Positions 31,600 through 42,832 of a stretch of 64,000 nt of DNA are shown here, one piece after another. The DNA comes from Mesostigma viride (Eukaryota > Streptophyta > Mesostigmatophyceae > Mesostigmatales > Mesostigmataceae). Location of the stretch: the NCBI GenBank assembly GCA_009746045.1, contig RPFO01000072.1, positions 765,620 through 829,619 on the forward strand, read 5' to 3'. The notes beneath the pieces were generated by a model that was given only the letters and a program-made list of their open reading frames with translations, was not told the DNA's origin and did no database searches. Positions within the stretch are counted from its first letter, which is position 1. Each line of letters starts with the position of its first letter. The position numbers were made by a program, and so were the translations under genes.

Positions 31600-32545
31600 T
31601 CAGAATTAATTAATTAATAATTAATAAGCACGTGACTGCGTCACGTGGGTGCCAATACAGAGTAAAGGAACCTTCAACCCTATATACACAGTGAGAAGGA
31701 GGGAGGGCGCCCTAGCTTCTCTCACTGCCGCAGGTGGGCAGGCCACAGAGCGCTCTCTCCACGGCATGGTGCCGGGGCGCAACACTGTGGGTGCAATACA
31801 ACCAGTGCAATACCATAGGTAGGCTGACGCATAGCTTATGCTACAAATGTGAGGTGGGCTCAAGACGTCGGCTAATTAAGGCGCAAGCTGATGGCCACAA
31901 GGTGCCAGAGCTAATTGAAGGTACTATAACGCTGTGCGCTAATATCGTTTCAAGTGCTGTAATGCCTAAGCTATCCCATCATCGATTGCCCCCATCTAGA
32001 CAACTAGCTGGAGTGCTCTATCCCGGGGAAGCCCGGGAGGGCTTCCACAGTTTCTTGTTGACGTAGAGGTCCCCGCCCCGCCAGTACACTTGGGGCTTCT
32101 CGGGGTTGGTCTTGTGGCGGATGTAGTCGGGCCACTGATCGCGGCGTTGCTGCTGCTGGGCTGGCGTCAGGTCGTCGTCAAGCGACCAGGAGGTGTCCAC
32201 CAGCTTCTTGCGGCGAGAGAGGAACCGAACTCGGGCTGTGATGTCGCTGAAGGTGAGGACCACTGGAGGGGGCCCAGCCTTGGCCCGTGGATGGGGCAGG
32301 CGGTAGGCGCCCTGCAGTATCGCACCTGGCAGCTGCATGCGCGCCAAGAGCTGTTTCTTCAGCTCGTCGAGAAGAGAGTCTGGGGTCTCCTCCGGCAGCA
32401 TGTCGAAGCGCCTGAGGATGACCCGGCAGCGGCGACGGTCGCGGTCAGCGGCCTCGCGGCGCGTGTCTTCCAGCTCCTGGAGCTTGGTGGTGATGGCGGT
32501 CGTGGTAGAGGATGCCTGGCTCTGGTCAGAAACAGTTGGAGTCAT
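31600..32545 (-). mobile_element. ORF1-only LINE derivative, copy 3
   Basis: Left edge: TTAATTAATTAATAATTAAT tail, then hairpin CACGTGACTGCGTCACGTG (31633-31651), about 370 bases of 3' UTR, then ORF1 read on the minus strand. Its hairpin is the type seen in the APE-type ORF2 elements, not the GTGCTCC type of copies 1 and 2. No RT sequence is present. Confidence 0.7.
32018..32545 (-). CDS. LINE ORF1-like protein, C-terminal two thirds
   Basis: Homology covers about 170 aa: ITTKLQELEDTRREA, RRCRVILRRFDMLPEE, AYRLPHPRAKAGPPP, VRFLSRRKKLVD, LDDDLTPAQQQQRRD and VYWRGGDLYVNKKLW. The frame extends upstream to 32785, but that part does not resemble ORF1. The element was probably 5'-truncated at about 32545. 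It is the same fold as the 11315-12091 protein with clear divergence. Confidence 0.65.
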   Translation of the reverse strand: MTPTVSDQSQASSTTTAITTKLQELEDTRREAADRDRRRCRVILRRFDMLPEETPDSLLDELKKQLLARMQLPGAILQGAYRLPHPRAKAGPPPVVLTFSDITARVRFLSRRKKLVDTSWSLDDDLTPAQQQQRRDQWPDYIRHKTNPEKPQVYWRGGDLYVNKKLWKPSRASPG

Positions 32546-32789
32546 ACTATTCATGTGATTCCCTGTTTTCAAGCTCAGACTCTCTCTCTCCGCCTGCAGT
32601 CTGTGAATCCAGTGCACCATGCAGATACACAGACTGTGTGCATACCTAGAGTACTCACCTTCTTCGGTTCTCACCGTATGAGAGCTTTGAGTATATTTCG
32701 CAAGGCCTATGGAATGGCCTACTAATGGTGTGCATCTTTTGGAGCAGTGGACATCATGAACAGAGTTGCTACTAGGGTGTGTCAAGGAC

Positions 32790-33548
32790 GTTTTGTGGCT
32801 ATCATATAACAGGGATGCAGACGAGCATTCATGAAGTGCGGAGTTTCCAGGTGGCTTTTGTTGCTCAGACTATAACTCCTCACTGCTTGTTAATTGCTTG
32901 CCTTTGTTATTGATCCTTGTCACTGTCCTCTGACCCCCTTCTGATCTTTCATTGCTAGCTGATCCTTGTTTTGGGAAGATCTCACCTCTCACCTCTGTTC
33001 ATTTCTTTGTCTATCTTGCTACCTTCCATGAGTGGACTTTATGGTATCCTCTCATGTCTACCTGATCGAGAGCCTCTCTCTGATTGAGTTTTCCGTACAA
33101 CAGTATGCTAGCATCTGTACCCTGAGTGCCTACTCACTCACCTTTAGTTGTACAATCATGATGCAAGTGGTCTTGCTGGAGCTCTTGAGTATTTCTCTGT
33201 GGCAGCTGACTGACCCTTTCAGTCCGCCCTTGAGCTGCCCCACATACATGGTACAACAACAGCGCTCTCGATCAATGGACAATTCTTGTACATACCTATG
33301 ATGGGTTGTGATACTATTGCTGAGAGTCTTAACCTACTGGAGCTGTGAGCTCTCTTTGTGTTGACCTCATCAGCCCGCTGCTTGACACCAATCTGCAACC
33401 TTATGGCTGTCCAGGATTAATTTATGTTGTGTGGTCTCACAGGAAAATCTTATGGAGGCTGAGATGGTCGACCTTGTTGTCAGTTTGTGGGTCTGAGATG
33501 CCCTCACTCACCCTACACCTTGATATGCAGCCGGTTGGCTGCCCCCCC
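32790..33548. other. Non-genic interval
   Basis: T-rich, no convincing coding sequence, no repeat recognised. Confidence 0.35.
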
Positions 33549-33981
33549 AGTTACGTTAAATAGTGCCGGAACCTTTTGCCGCCTGAGGCAAATCGGTCCG
33601 TAACACTATTTTGCCCGGAATAACCACTTCCGAGCACCCAAGTTAATTCGGCCGAATTAACTTGGGTGCTCGGAAGTGGTTATTCCGGGCAAAATAGTGT
33701 TACGGACCGATTTGCCTCAGGCGGCAAAAGGTTCCGGCACTATTTAACGTAACTAAAACCTGTGCACCTTGGAGGTCAGGGGTTCGAATCCTCACTGAGG
33801 CAGCTCCGGCGCATTTAGTGGTGCGTGCTCAGCGGCCTAGGCGGATGTCTCGGGCTCTTCGTCCCCCCTCCACGAGGCCAGGTTTTAGTTACGTTAAATA
33901 GTGCCGGAACCTTTTGCCGCCTGAGGCAAATCGGTCCGTAACACTATTTTGCCAAAAGGTTCCGGCACTATTTAACGTAAC
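33549..33981. mobile_element. Foldback element with a perfect 206-bp palindrome, copy 2
   Basis: 33549-33754 is a perfect palindrome with two 103-bp arms meeting at 33651/33652 in AATTCGGCCGAATT. A core (33755-33883) with GGTCAGGGGTTCGAATCC (B-box) follows. Then comes a third copy of the first 68 bp of the arm, and finally a 29-bp inverted end. The whole unit starts AGTTACGTTAAATAGTGCCG and ends with its reverse complement. Both flanks are runs of C (seven left, six right), so a C-run target duplication is possible but cannot be proved. Confidence 0.85.
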
Positions 33982-36420
33982 TCCCCCCCTTCCTGCATGT
34001 CTCCGGCACACGTACCTGGCATGACTGTCCTTTGACAAAGCCTTGAGCAGATTGTTGGCAGTATGCTTGCTGATTGCATCCAGTCAATCTGACAGTGGCA
34101 GATTGGGGAAAGCTACAGTTTGTCTTCTGGTGGTATCCAGTTTGCCATGCTGTCAAAGGCATTACATCTGTTTGGCCAGTGCCTTCAGGTTGTTTCCCGT
34201 TTACCAGAGGCTGCCAGATGGATGAATACGCTTACGTGCTGGTTGTCTCCAGTTTACCAGCTGTTGCCAAATCAGACCATGGCTCTGCATGATCAATGAT
34301 GATGTGCTGAATTGCCTTTTTCTAAGGTGTCACTAACATGCACTTGACACTGAGTGATTCATTAATTGAGCCTAGATGGTCGGGGTCTTGGGTGTCAGAC
34401 TTGAGTAGTTCCAAGGCCATTGGTTGAGCACTCTCACCATTCCAGTTGAGAGAGACTGATGAGTGACACTCATCAGTCGCACAGTGCCTTGTTCATTTAT
34501 CTAGGGCCACTTGTTTGTGGGTTGAGATGTGGCTGCAGGCTTTCCCTCACCCTAGCCCCCTGAGTTTTGTCTTAGAGGGGAGGAGATCTATGAGGTCTAT
34601 GGCAGATGGACATCACTACTATTTGACTGTGAAACTGATTGCATGGGATTTTCAGTTTCTTCTTTTGTTACCTCAATAGATCCCACTCTGTCCTGGTGAC
34701 CTGTGCCTTCTTCATGGCAGACTTGCGGTGGTCACCTGACTGAGGGCCTTAAGGACATTTTCTGTCTTCCAGTTCTGGGCCTAATTGGTCTATGTACATG
34801 ACAATTAATTGTGGTCAGAATTGTTTGGTCAACAAGTTATGCTTCCAGCCAGTGCATGGTTGACATCCGGAAGCTTCCCGCTGCAGTTTTCCTTCCTGGA
34901 GCCGATTCAGTGTTTGACAGACCTGCAATCCAGTACATATGTGGACCTTGGATGGAGAATCTGGAGTGGCCATGCAGGTTTGCATGGGATGGAAAATCTG
35001 GAGTGGCCAGATTTGGATGGGTTGGAGAATCTGGGGTGGCCAGATTTTGGAGATCAGTTTTTACTACATGCTTGCACTGATCCAGTTGTGGGAGACCTTG
35101 TCTTGGACGCGTGGACTTGATGCAGTCTACCTACTTTCTATGGATCCAGTTTGGGACGTGCAGATACCATTGAAGGAGACAACCAGCGCAGGCCAGAAAT
35201 CGGATGTGCAGATACGGCACAGTCTTTGCTGCTATAGTGGGGTAGGCAGAGAGAATCTGTTACGATGCTTTATACTGTGATGGGCATGGCGGATTCCAGG
35301 AGTGAGCCCTCTCAACACTGTCTGTGGTTCCTTGAGCCTTCTCTGCTTATGTGTCTTTTGAGGCCATACTTGCCTTTCTTTATAGAAGACACTTCCTGTA
35401 CCAGCAGATCCAGTTCCATGCAGTTACTTTTCCAGTTCCAGATCTGCTTCCAGTTGCTATTTCCAGTTCCAGTTCCAGTCCTGTTTGCAGACTGAACTCC
35501 AGTCTTCATGACTTTAATTAAGACGCTTGTTCCTTTCACCTGCCTTGTTTGATACCAGTTGTGATGACATTGTACTTCGATGGTACTGAGGGTCTCTTCT
35601 AGATCTCTGTTGATGAGTTGTGCAGGATGAGCCCAGTACTATAGTTACACGTCTAGCTTTTCTCTGGCTGGAGTCCCAGGAGAAGCTACTAGACAGTAGA
35701 TGATTTAGAGTTTTGGGTTTTATTTTGTGTGATTTCTGTGTTTTTGAGTCTGTGTTAGGGTGACAGCTTCCTCCCCAGATAGGTTGTGTGTTATGTGTTC
35801 AGGCTGTGAGTCTTGCCCATATGAACTCAGTTCCCAAGAGGGTTGATGAGGCCTTTGTGGTCGAGACTTGGGTGGCCTGGAGGGATGACTGGGTGGCCTG
35901 GAGGGATGACCGGGTCATGTCGCCAGCCTGTGATTTGCAGACCATTTCCTTTGTCCATAGACTCAGATCCTTGCAGGGTCAATGATGCCATGTTGGCGCT
36001 GAGACTTGAGGCCTGTGGGGATGCTGGCAGTCATGCGACTGGTCTGTTTGGCAGAGCAGGTAGCTCTGTTCTTGGGGGAAGGAATGTTATAGTATTTTCT
36101 GACAAGTGACAGCGTGTATACTGTTACATCCAAGTACACGAACTTGGCGTTCAGCGTTCAGTGTAATCTGACTGATGTTATTTAGGATCTTTCTGACGTC
36201 AGGGGTGTAAAGCATATCTAGAGAGAACCTTATCGGTTCGTCTGTGTTCTGATTGGCTGAGACCTGTGAGATTGCGTTGGACTCCTCTGTGTCGAAGGAG
36301 ACATACATAAGCTTTGCCTGTTTGTCACCATATCCATCAGGCGGATACCCCCAATAATGTGAAGTTATTTCTAATAACCAAACATCCTCCTTTCAGGCCC
36401 TACTACGACTACCTAGGTCA
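33982..36420. other. Non-genic interval with small tandem repeats
   Basis: No frame with protein character. There are local repeats: GGAGAATCTGGAGTGGCC-like units three times in 34951-35046, a 22-bp unit (GGTGGCCTGGAGGGATGAC) twice at 35871-35912, and CCAGTTCCAGTTCC runs near 35440-35480. Confidence 0.4.
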
Positions 36421-36462
36421 GCGGCGGACTACATAGTCCCCCCGCTGATCGGCCCACTTGGC

Positions 36463-38149
36463 GACCCGTCAGACATGCCTCCTTTCACCTCTCGCGAGGT
36501 CACGGAGGCGGTCCAGCGCCTGCGCTATGACGCGGCCACCGGCTCCGACGAGATTCCTGCAGCAGTTGTGAAACTTGCAGCCGAATTCGAGGACACCGGT
36601 GTTATGCTGCTCTTCCGGGACATCTGCAAACGCCTTCTGCTGTCGTCGCAACCGCCTCCAGCAGCCTGGCAACACAGTTTTCGCACGATGCTGTACAAGA
36701 ACAAGGGGTCGCCAGCCGACCCCGGCAACTACAGAGGGGTTTGCATTCAAAGTGCACCCCTCAACAAGCTTCTGATGCGGCTCATCCTGAACCGCCTGCG
36801 CACGGCCCTGGACGGTCACCTCAGCGAGACTCAGCACGGCTTCCGTTCAGGTCGCAACACAGTACAGGCGCTCTTCGCTACTCGCCGACTGGTGGAGGAA
36901 CTGCAACACCTTCAGCCTGGTGAGTCCCCTTTGCACCTTGTGCTGGTGGACTTCATCAAAGCCTTCGATTCGGTTTTCTGGCCTGCGCTTTGGGACATCC
37001 TCGAGCTGTTCCGGATCCCCCGCACCCTTATTGCTGCCATCCGCAACCTGTATGAAGGGTCCACCACTTCGGTGCGCACTTCTTACGGGACAACGCCACC
37101 ATGTTCTCTACAGAAGGGTGTGTGGCAGCTAGGGCTGCGTGCTGTCGCCCTACCTGTTCATTATTGTGGTCGAATACGTAATGATTCAGGCGCGCAAGCG
37201 ATTTGCATGGCCGCATCGTGGGTAGGGAACCAGGGGTGCAGGTCTGCAACGATTTCTGGCATGGCGGAGCGGACACGGAGATTCGGCTGGCTGACATCAT
37301 CTACGCAGACGACACCACCCTCTTCGAGGACACTGGGCACGTGCAGACATGGCTTGACTGCCTGGCTATCGAGGCCCGTGCAGTAGGGCTTGAGGTCAGC
37401 AAGAAGACAGAGGCCCTGGCGGTTGGGCTCACCCACTCACCGCCACCCCTCTATCTCCTCGACGGCTCTCGATCGAGTCCTGTATCGGGACCGCGTCAAG
37501 CTGCTGGGCAGCCTGCTTCCCAGCTGCGAGGTTGATGTGGACCATCGCATCTCCCTCGCCTGGCACGCTTTACGCCAGTACCGGGCCCTGTGGCGCAAGC
37601 CCCTGGGCAAGATCGAGAAACAGGACCTGTTCAAGGTCCTCGTCCTTCCTGTTCTCACGTATGGGGCCGAGACGTGGACCCTCACCGGCCGCCGACCTGG
37701 CCCGCAAGCTGGACGGCGCGGTCACCACCATGCTGCGATCCATTTTCAGAGTAGGATATGCTGCTCATGTCCGCAATGAGGACCTGTACCAGACCATGCC
37801 ATCATATATCACCAGCACCATTCAGCAGCGGCGCCTGCAGCTAGCAGGGCACCTAGCTCGCACTAACCAGGTAGACACCTCACGTGGCCCCCCCGCGGGA
37901 CTGCGACCAGCTCAGCCTGGCTGGCACCTCCTGACGTGGGCCGGGCCCCGTGATGTTAGACGCCGCAAGGCCCGCACCTTCAAAGAACAGCTAGTAGAGG
38001 ACATGGGGGGCCTAGGCCTCTCCGTGATTTGGAAGAAGATGATGGACAAGGCCAAGTGGGCCCAGGTCATAGAGGACAACGAGCCCCCCCCTGTAGGGAA
38101 GCGCCCGCGTGTGCAAACCCGCGGGAGGCACGCCAGACAGCTCCCCTAG
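36463..38149 (+). pseudogene. LINE ORF2 (satellite-bearing family): RT and C-terminus, several shifts
   Basis: Starts inside the linker before RT (MPPFTSREVTEAVQRLRYDA). RT motifs: KNKGSPADPGNYRGVCIQSA, GFRSGRNTV and LVDFIKAFDS in one frame. After a shift near 37130, LADIIYADDTTLFED (YADD kept) lies in the next, and after another near 37530 the C-terminal [47 protein letters not shown] and PPPVGK. The relation to the 6287-9702 element is clear but distant; this is a separate subfamily. The APE domain is absent (5' truncation). It lies just left of the long (CATC)n array that belongs to its 3' region. Confidence 0.85.
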
Positions 38150-38256
38150 GGTAGCATGCATGCATGATGCTGCTTAGATAGATGTTGGTGATGCTATTTG
38201 ATAGATGTTGTAGGTAGCAGATGTAGCTAGATTAGACCGGTAGGACTGTTTGCACC

Positions 38257-38984
38257 CATCCATCCATCCATCCATCCATCCATCCATCCATCCATCCATC
38301 CATCCATCCATCCATCCATCCATCCATCCATCCATCCATCCATCCATCCATCCATCCATCCATCCATCCATCCATCCATCCATCCATCCATCCATCCATC
38401 CATCCATCCATCCATCCATCCATCCATCCATCCATCCATCCATCCATCCAATGATCCATCCATCCATCCAATGATCCATCCATCCATCCATCCATCCATC
38501 CATCCATCCATCCATCCATCCATCCATCCATCCATCCATCCATCCATCCATCCATCCATCCATCCATCCATCCATCCATCGATCCATCCATCCATCCATC
38601 CATCCATCCATCCATCCATCCATCCATCCATCCATCCATCCATCCATCCATCCATCCATCCATCCATCCATCCATCCATCCATCCATCCATCCATCCATC
38701 CATCCATCCATCCATCCATCCATCCATCCATCCATCCATCCATCCATCCATCCATCCATCCATCCATCCATCCATCCATCCATCCATCCATCCATCCATC
38801 CATCCATCCATCCATCCATCCATCCATCCATCCATCCATCCATCCATCCATCCATCCATCCATCCATCCATCCATCCATCCATCCATCCATCCATCCATC
38901 CATCCATCCATCCATCCATCCATCCATCCATCCATCCATCCATCCATCCATCCATCCATCCATCCATCCATCCATCCATCCATC
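38257..38984 (+). repeat. (CATC)182 tetranucleotide array
   Basis: 728 bp of CATC with three interruptions (AATGATCC twice near 38450-38475, and a CATCGATC near 38579). It sits within a LINE 3' region: GGTAGGACTGTTTGCACC lies on the left and the terminal hairpin on the right. All long frames crossing it are artefacts of the 4-bp period. Confidence 0.98.
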
Positions 38985-39035
38985 GGGGTTAATGCTCCGT
39001 GACTCCCCAACGGGAGCACGAGTCTAATTAATTAA
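38985..39035 (+). mobile_element. LINE terminal hairpin and (TTAA) tail
   Basis: TGCTCCGTGACTCCCCAACG...GAGCACGAG, then TCTAATTAATTAAA. Same hairpin as at 10919 and 27477, and inverted at 42836. Confidence 0.8.
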
Positions 39036-39384
39036 ATAATTTCAGCAGGCTGTTATTGGACAGCCATATCCGATAGACAGGAAGTCTTGTGTCTGTATGA
39101 ACAAGCAGAGAAACGCCCGACCAAAATTAAGGGGACCACCGCTCTCTACTGCGTAAGTACTGTCTCGTAGGAAACTCCTCTATGTAGTAGACGGGAAACC
39201 ACCACCCTCTACGCGATTCCTGGAGAGTGCTAGGAATCTGCCCTGTCTCTCGGGATTCGATAAGTCCGTTCTGTCTTCAATGACAGGAGGTAAAAGATCT
39301 GCATATTTATTGGAGCAGAGGCCACCATTTTATTCTGTTACACACACTAGGCACAGCAGGGGTTGTGGGTTAACCCTGGGTATG
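39036..39384. other. Non-genic interval
   Basis: No gene or repeat recognised between the LINE tail and the next LINE copy. Confidence 0.35.
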
Positions 39385-40607
39385 CCGCCGCTGAGCAGGA
39401 CTACACGTACCCAGCCCTGACGGAACCCCTGACTCAGCCGACCCCAACGAGCTACCGCCGTTCACCGAGCTCGAGCTGAGCACCGCCGCCAAGCAACTCC
39501 GCTTCTACGCCGCCGTTGGACCTGACCAGCTCCCCGCCCCGGTGATTTAGCTGACGGCGCTCATCACGGGGTTCCTGCTTGACGTCTGCAACCGGATCCG
39601 GCTGCTTGCCGCCGCGCCGCCGATTCCTGAGTGGCAGCAAAGCTACCGTATTATGCTGTACAAAAACAAAGGTTCCCCTGACGACCCCCCCAACTACCGA
39701 GGAGTCTGCATCCAGAGCGCCGCACTCAAGTTGTTCATACGCATGATCCTCAACCGCCTTCGTTCTGCTCTCGACCGTCACCTAGGGGAAAATCAAATGG
39801 GCTTTCGTCCTGGGCGCAACACCATCATGGCCATCTTCGTCGCGCGCCGCCTCTTCGAGGAAATCGCTCTCCTGCAACCTGGTGAGTTTCCCGCCATCCT
39901 GATCTTTGTCGACTTCATCAAGGCTTTTGATTCTGTCCTCTGGGACGCTCTATGCATGGGCTGTCCTTAATTGCTCGCGCTCGCGTCCCCACTCCCCTGA
40001 TAACCGTCATCCGCACGCTGTAGTATGAGGGGTCGACCACTTCGGTGCGCACTCAACACGGCTTTACCCCGCCATGTCCACTGCAGACCGGCGTCTGGCA
40101 GGGTTGCGTCCTGTCGCCGTACCTGTTTATTATTGTAGTCGGTGGATTATGTTATGCGCCAGGCACGTGCCCACTTATGTAATTGCTAGCATTGCAGGCC
40201 GTGCCCCTGGCCTAGTGATCGCGAACAAGCCTGGGGAAAGGGGGCCGACCAACAAGCAGAATCTGCTAGCTGACCTCATTTATGCCGACGACATCACACT
40301 CATCGAGAAGCCGGAGTCTGCCCAACTTTGGCTGGACTGCCTGCATGGCGCTCGAGGCTGGGGCGGTTGGTCTAGAAATCACCCCCAAAACGGAGGCCCT
40401 GGCCCTCAGCATGGCAGGGCCCCCACCCACACTCCGCCTCTTAGACGACACCGAGGTCAACTACCCTACTTCAGGCCGCTTCAAGCTGCTCGGCAGTTGG
40501 CTTCCTGACTGCGAGGACGACCTGACGACACGGATCGGCACATGTGGCGTGGGCGCAACTCCATCATGACCACCGCCGCTGGTGGAGCAACCCCGCCCTA
40601 CATACCC

Positions 40608-40618
40608 CGGATCGTCAA
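40608..40618. repeat. Target-site duplication of the nested LINE, left
   Basis: CGGATCGTCAA, repeated at 41493-41503. It is one continuous site in undisturbed copies of the element. Confidence 0.88.
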
Positions 40619-41492
40619 TTAATTGATTAATTAATTAATGAGACACGTGACTGCGTCATGTGAGCATAAGTCCTCAGTGGGAGGGGAACATGGGATGGAA
40701 TGGATGGTGTAATATCTAGGTCCTAGTTGCAGGGTTGTGGGCACCACGGCCCGAATCGCTATGAATGCCATACGCGGTCACACGCGGAGCCCCCACAGAC
40801 TTGGGGGTGGTCTCCTTCATCACTACTTGCCATCTATCCTTGCGTACCATCTGCCTCCATATTACAGACAACAAACCAAGAGGCTGCCCGGGTGTGAGCC
40901 CGTCACGTCTAGTGTAGCACATGTCCATGCATGCCGCTCGAGTCTTAATCACGAAAAGTCCACGGGTGGCGGCCTTGCCGCGCGCGGCCTGGGGCACGCC
41001 AGGTGAGGACATATCGCCCAGGCTGGGCTTGGTTGGTGCCAGCTAGTCTATCTGATGTGTCTACCTGATCTGTGCGGGCCAGGTGCCCGGCTAGGCCCAG
41101 GCGCCTGTTCCTAAGAATGTGGGAAACATAGGGCAAATCAGCGTACAAATCCTCAATATACTAATGTGCAAACCAACTGGGATGTTACGGGCCTTGCGCA
41201 GCATCTTGCGTTGCCGTCGAGTCGTTGCTCCAGCTCCTGCGTCAGTGTCAAGGTCCCGGCGCCGTAGGTCAGGATCGTCAGAATGACGACCTTGAAGAGG
41301 TCACGCTTGACGATCCGGGGTAGGGCGGGGTTGCTCCACCAGCGGCGGTGGTCATAGAGGTGCGCCCACGCCATGCCGATCCGTGTCGTCAGGTCGTCCT
41401 CGCAGTCGGGAAGCCAACTGCCGAGCAGCTTGAAGCGGCCTGAAGTAGGGTAGTTGACCGCGGTGTCGTCTAAGAGGCGGAGTGTGGGTGGT
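40619..41492 (-). mobile_element. Nested 5'-truncated LINE inserted in the plus-strand copy
   Basis: Reads on the minus strand: truncated start at 41492 (LRLLDDTAVNYPTSGRFKLL), ORF2 C-terminus, 3' UTR, the CACGTGACTGCGTCATGTG hairpin (40648-40666) and a TTAATTAATTAAT tail at 40619-40642. An 11-bp target duplication flanks it. It is 874 bp long, the same family as its host. Confidence 0.88.
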
Positions 41493-41503
41493 CGGATCGT
41501 CAA
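41493..41503. repeat. Target-site duplication of the nested LINE, right
   Basis: Matches 40608-40618. Confidence 0.88.
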
Positions 41504-42208
41504 GCGTGACCTCTTCAAGGTCGTCATTCTGACGATCCTGACCTACGGCGCCGAGACCTGGACACTGACGCAGGAGCTGGAGCAATATTGACTCGACGGC
41601 AACGTCACCAAGATGCTGCGCAAGGCCCGTAACATCCCATTTGGTTTGCACATTAGTAATGAGGATTTGTACGCTGATTTGCCCTATGTTTCCCACATTC
41701 TTAGGCACAGGCGCGTGGGCCTATAGCCGGGCACCTGGCCCGCACAGATCAGGTAGACACATCAGATAGACTAGCTGGCACCAACCAAGCCCGCCCAGCC
41801 TGGGCGATCAATATGTCCTCACCTGGTGTGCCCCAGGCCGCGCGCGGCAGGGCCGCCACCCGTGGACTTTTCGTGATTAAGACTCGGCATGCATGGACAT
41901 GTGCTACACTAGACGTGACGGGCTCACACCCGGGCAGCCTCCTGGTTTGTCTGTAATTTGGAGGCAGATGGTACGCAAGGATAGATGGCAAGTAGTGATG
42001 AAGGAGACCACCCCCAAGTCTGTGGGGGCTCCGCGTGTGACCGCGTATGGCATTCATAGCGATTCGGGCCGTGGTGCCCACAACCCTGTAACGAGGACCT
42101 AGATAGCTTACACCATCCATTCCATCCATTCCCCTCCCACTGAGGACTTATGCGCACGTGACGCAGTCACGTGTCTATTATTAATTAGTTAATTAATTAA
42201 TTAATTAA

Positions 42209-42545
42209 TGCCCCTAAAACCCCTCAGGCTCCGGGAGCTAGAGGCCTTTATATTCTCCCAAACCGGCGCCTCTTAATGTGTTCCATGCCTATCTGTTGTG
42301 GGCTCTGGACCATGGGGCAGCCTTACTGCATCCGCTATGCGTCAGCCATGCTTTACCCACGCAGAGAGCCACTCTCTGCTGAGACGCCATCATGCCCTAG
42401 CCATTGCTTAGCCATGATCATCTTCCACCCCATGTCCGCAACTTTGCATAGATGCTGGAATACATGGTGGCGCAAGTGCACCTCAGTTGTGCACCCCGAG
42501 TTGGTGGCAGTACGTTTACACCAACCACCTGCAGGTTGTCGCCTA
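42209..42545. other. Non-genic interval
   Basis: Contains GCAGAGAGCCACTCTCTGCTGAGA, like 13656-13678. This suggests a remnant of an ORF1-type element 3' UTR, but nothing codes. Confidence 0.35.
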
Positions 42546-42606
42546 GAATGTATTAAAAACCATTTGCCCCTTCTCAGGGATATGTGTTACATATCTTCCC
42601 CACGGA
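42546..42606 (+). mobile_element. LINE 3' end fragment
   Basis: GAATGTATTAAAAACCATTT, GCCCCTTCTCAGGGATATGT, and TTCCCCACGGAGG; same type as 10310-10430, without the tail. Confidence 0.5.
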
Positions 42607-42712
42607 GGTATTCTGATTTGGCACGCCGCAAAGGTGAAAGCCATTTGCGTTCAGTGCCGGTCCGCGGAAAACGCGATCTGCAAATGAATCCAGGCCGGAA
42701 TCGAACTGGGGA
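42607..42712 (-). repeat. SINE-like repeat, copy 2
   Basis: Reverse complement of the body at 2061-2180. The B-box reads GTTCGATTCC on the minus strand, closer to consensus than in copy 1. Confidence 0.55.
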
Positions 42713-42832
42713 CCGCCTCTCCCCACGGAGGTATGTTCTTAATTACTTTTTAATTAGGAACAGCCGGGCGCCCCGGCCTAGCTAGTTCAGTCCAATGTAA
42801 CACAGGCACCGTACATACATTACTTAATTTAA

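Larger units (their letters stand above)
39385..42208 (+). mobile_element. APE-type LINE copy, split by a nested inverted copy
   Basis: Plus-strand copy of the 5945-9760 family. It begins at AEQDYTYPALTEPL in the pre-RT linker, runs through KNKGSPDDPPNYRGVCIQSA, GFRPGRNTIM and IYADDITLIEKP to 40618, and resumes at 41493. It continues with the ORF2 C-terminus (NEDLYADLPYVSH) and 3' UTR, then hairpin CACGTGACGCAGTCACGTG (42155-42173) and a (TTAA)n tail to 42208. It contains internal stops and shifts. Several stops at otherwise conserved codons (for example TAG at 39549) show decay. Confidence 0.88.

Noticed and set aside
38174-39019. Long WMDG/IHPS-repeat open frames on both strands
   Set aside because: The 4-bp period of (CATC)n keeps all frames open; no start context, splice evidence or homology.
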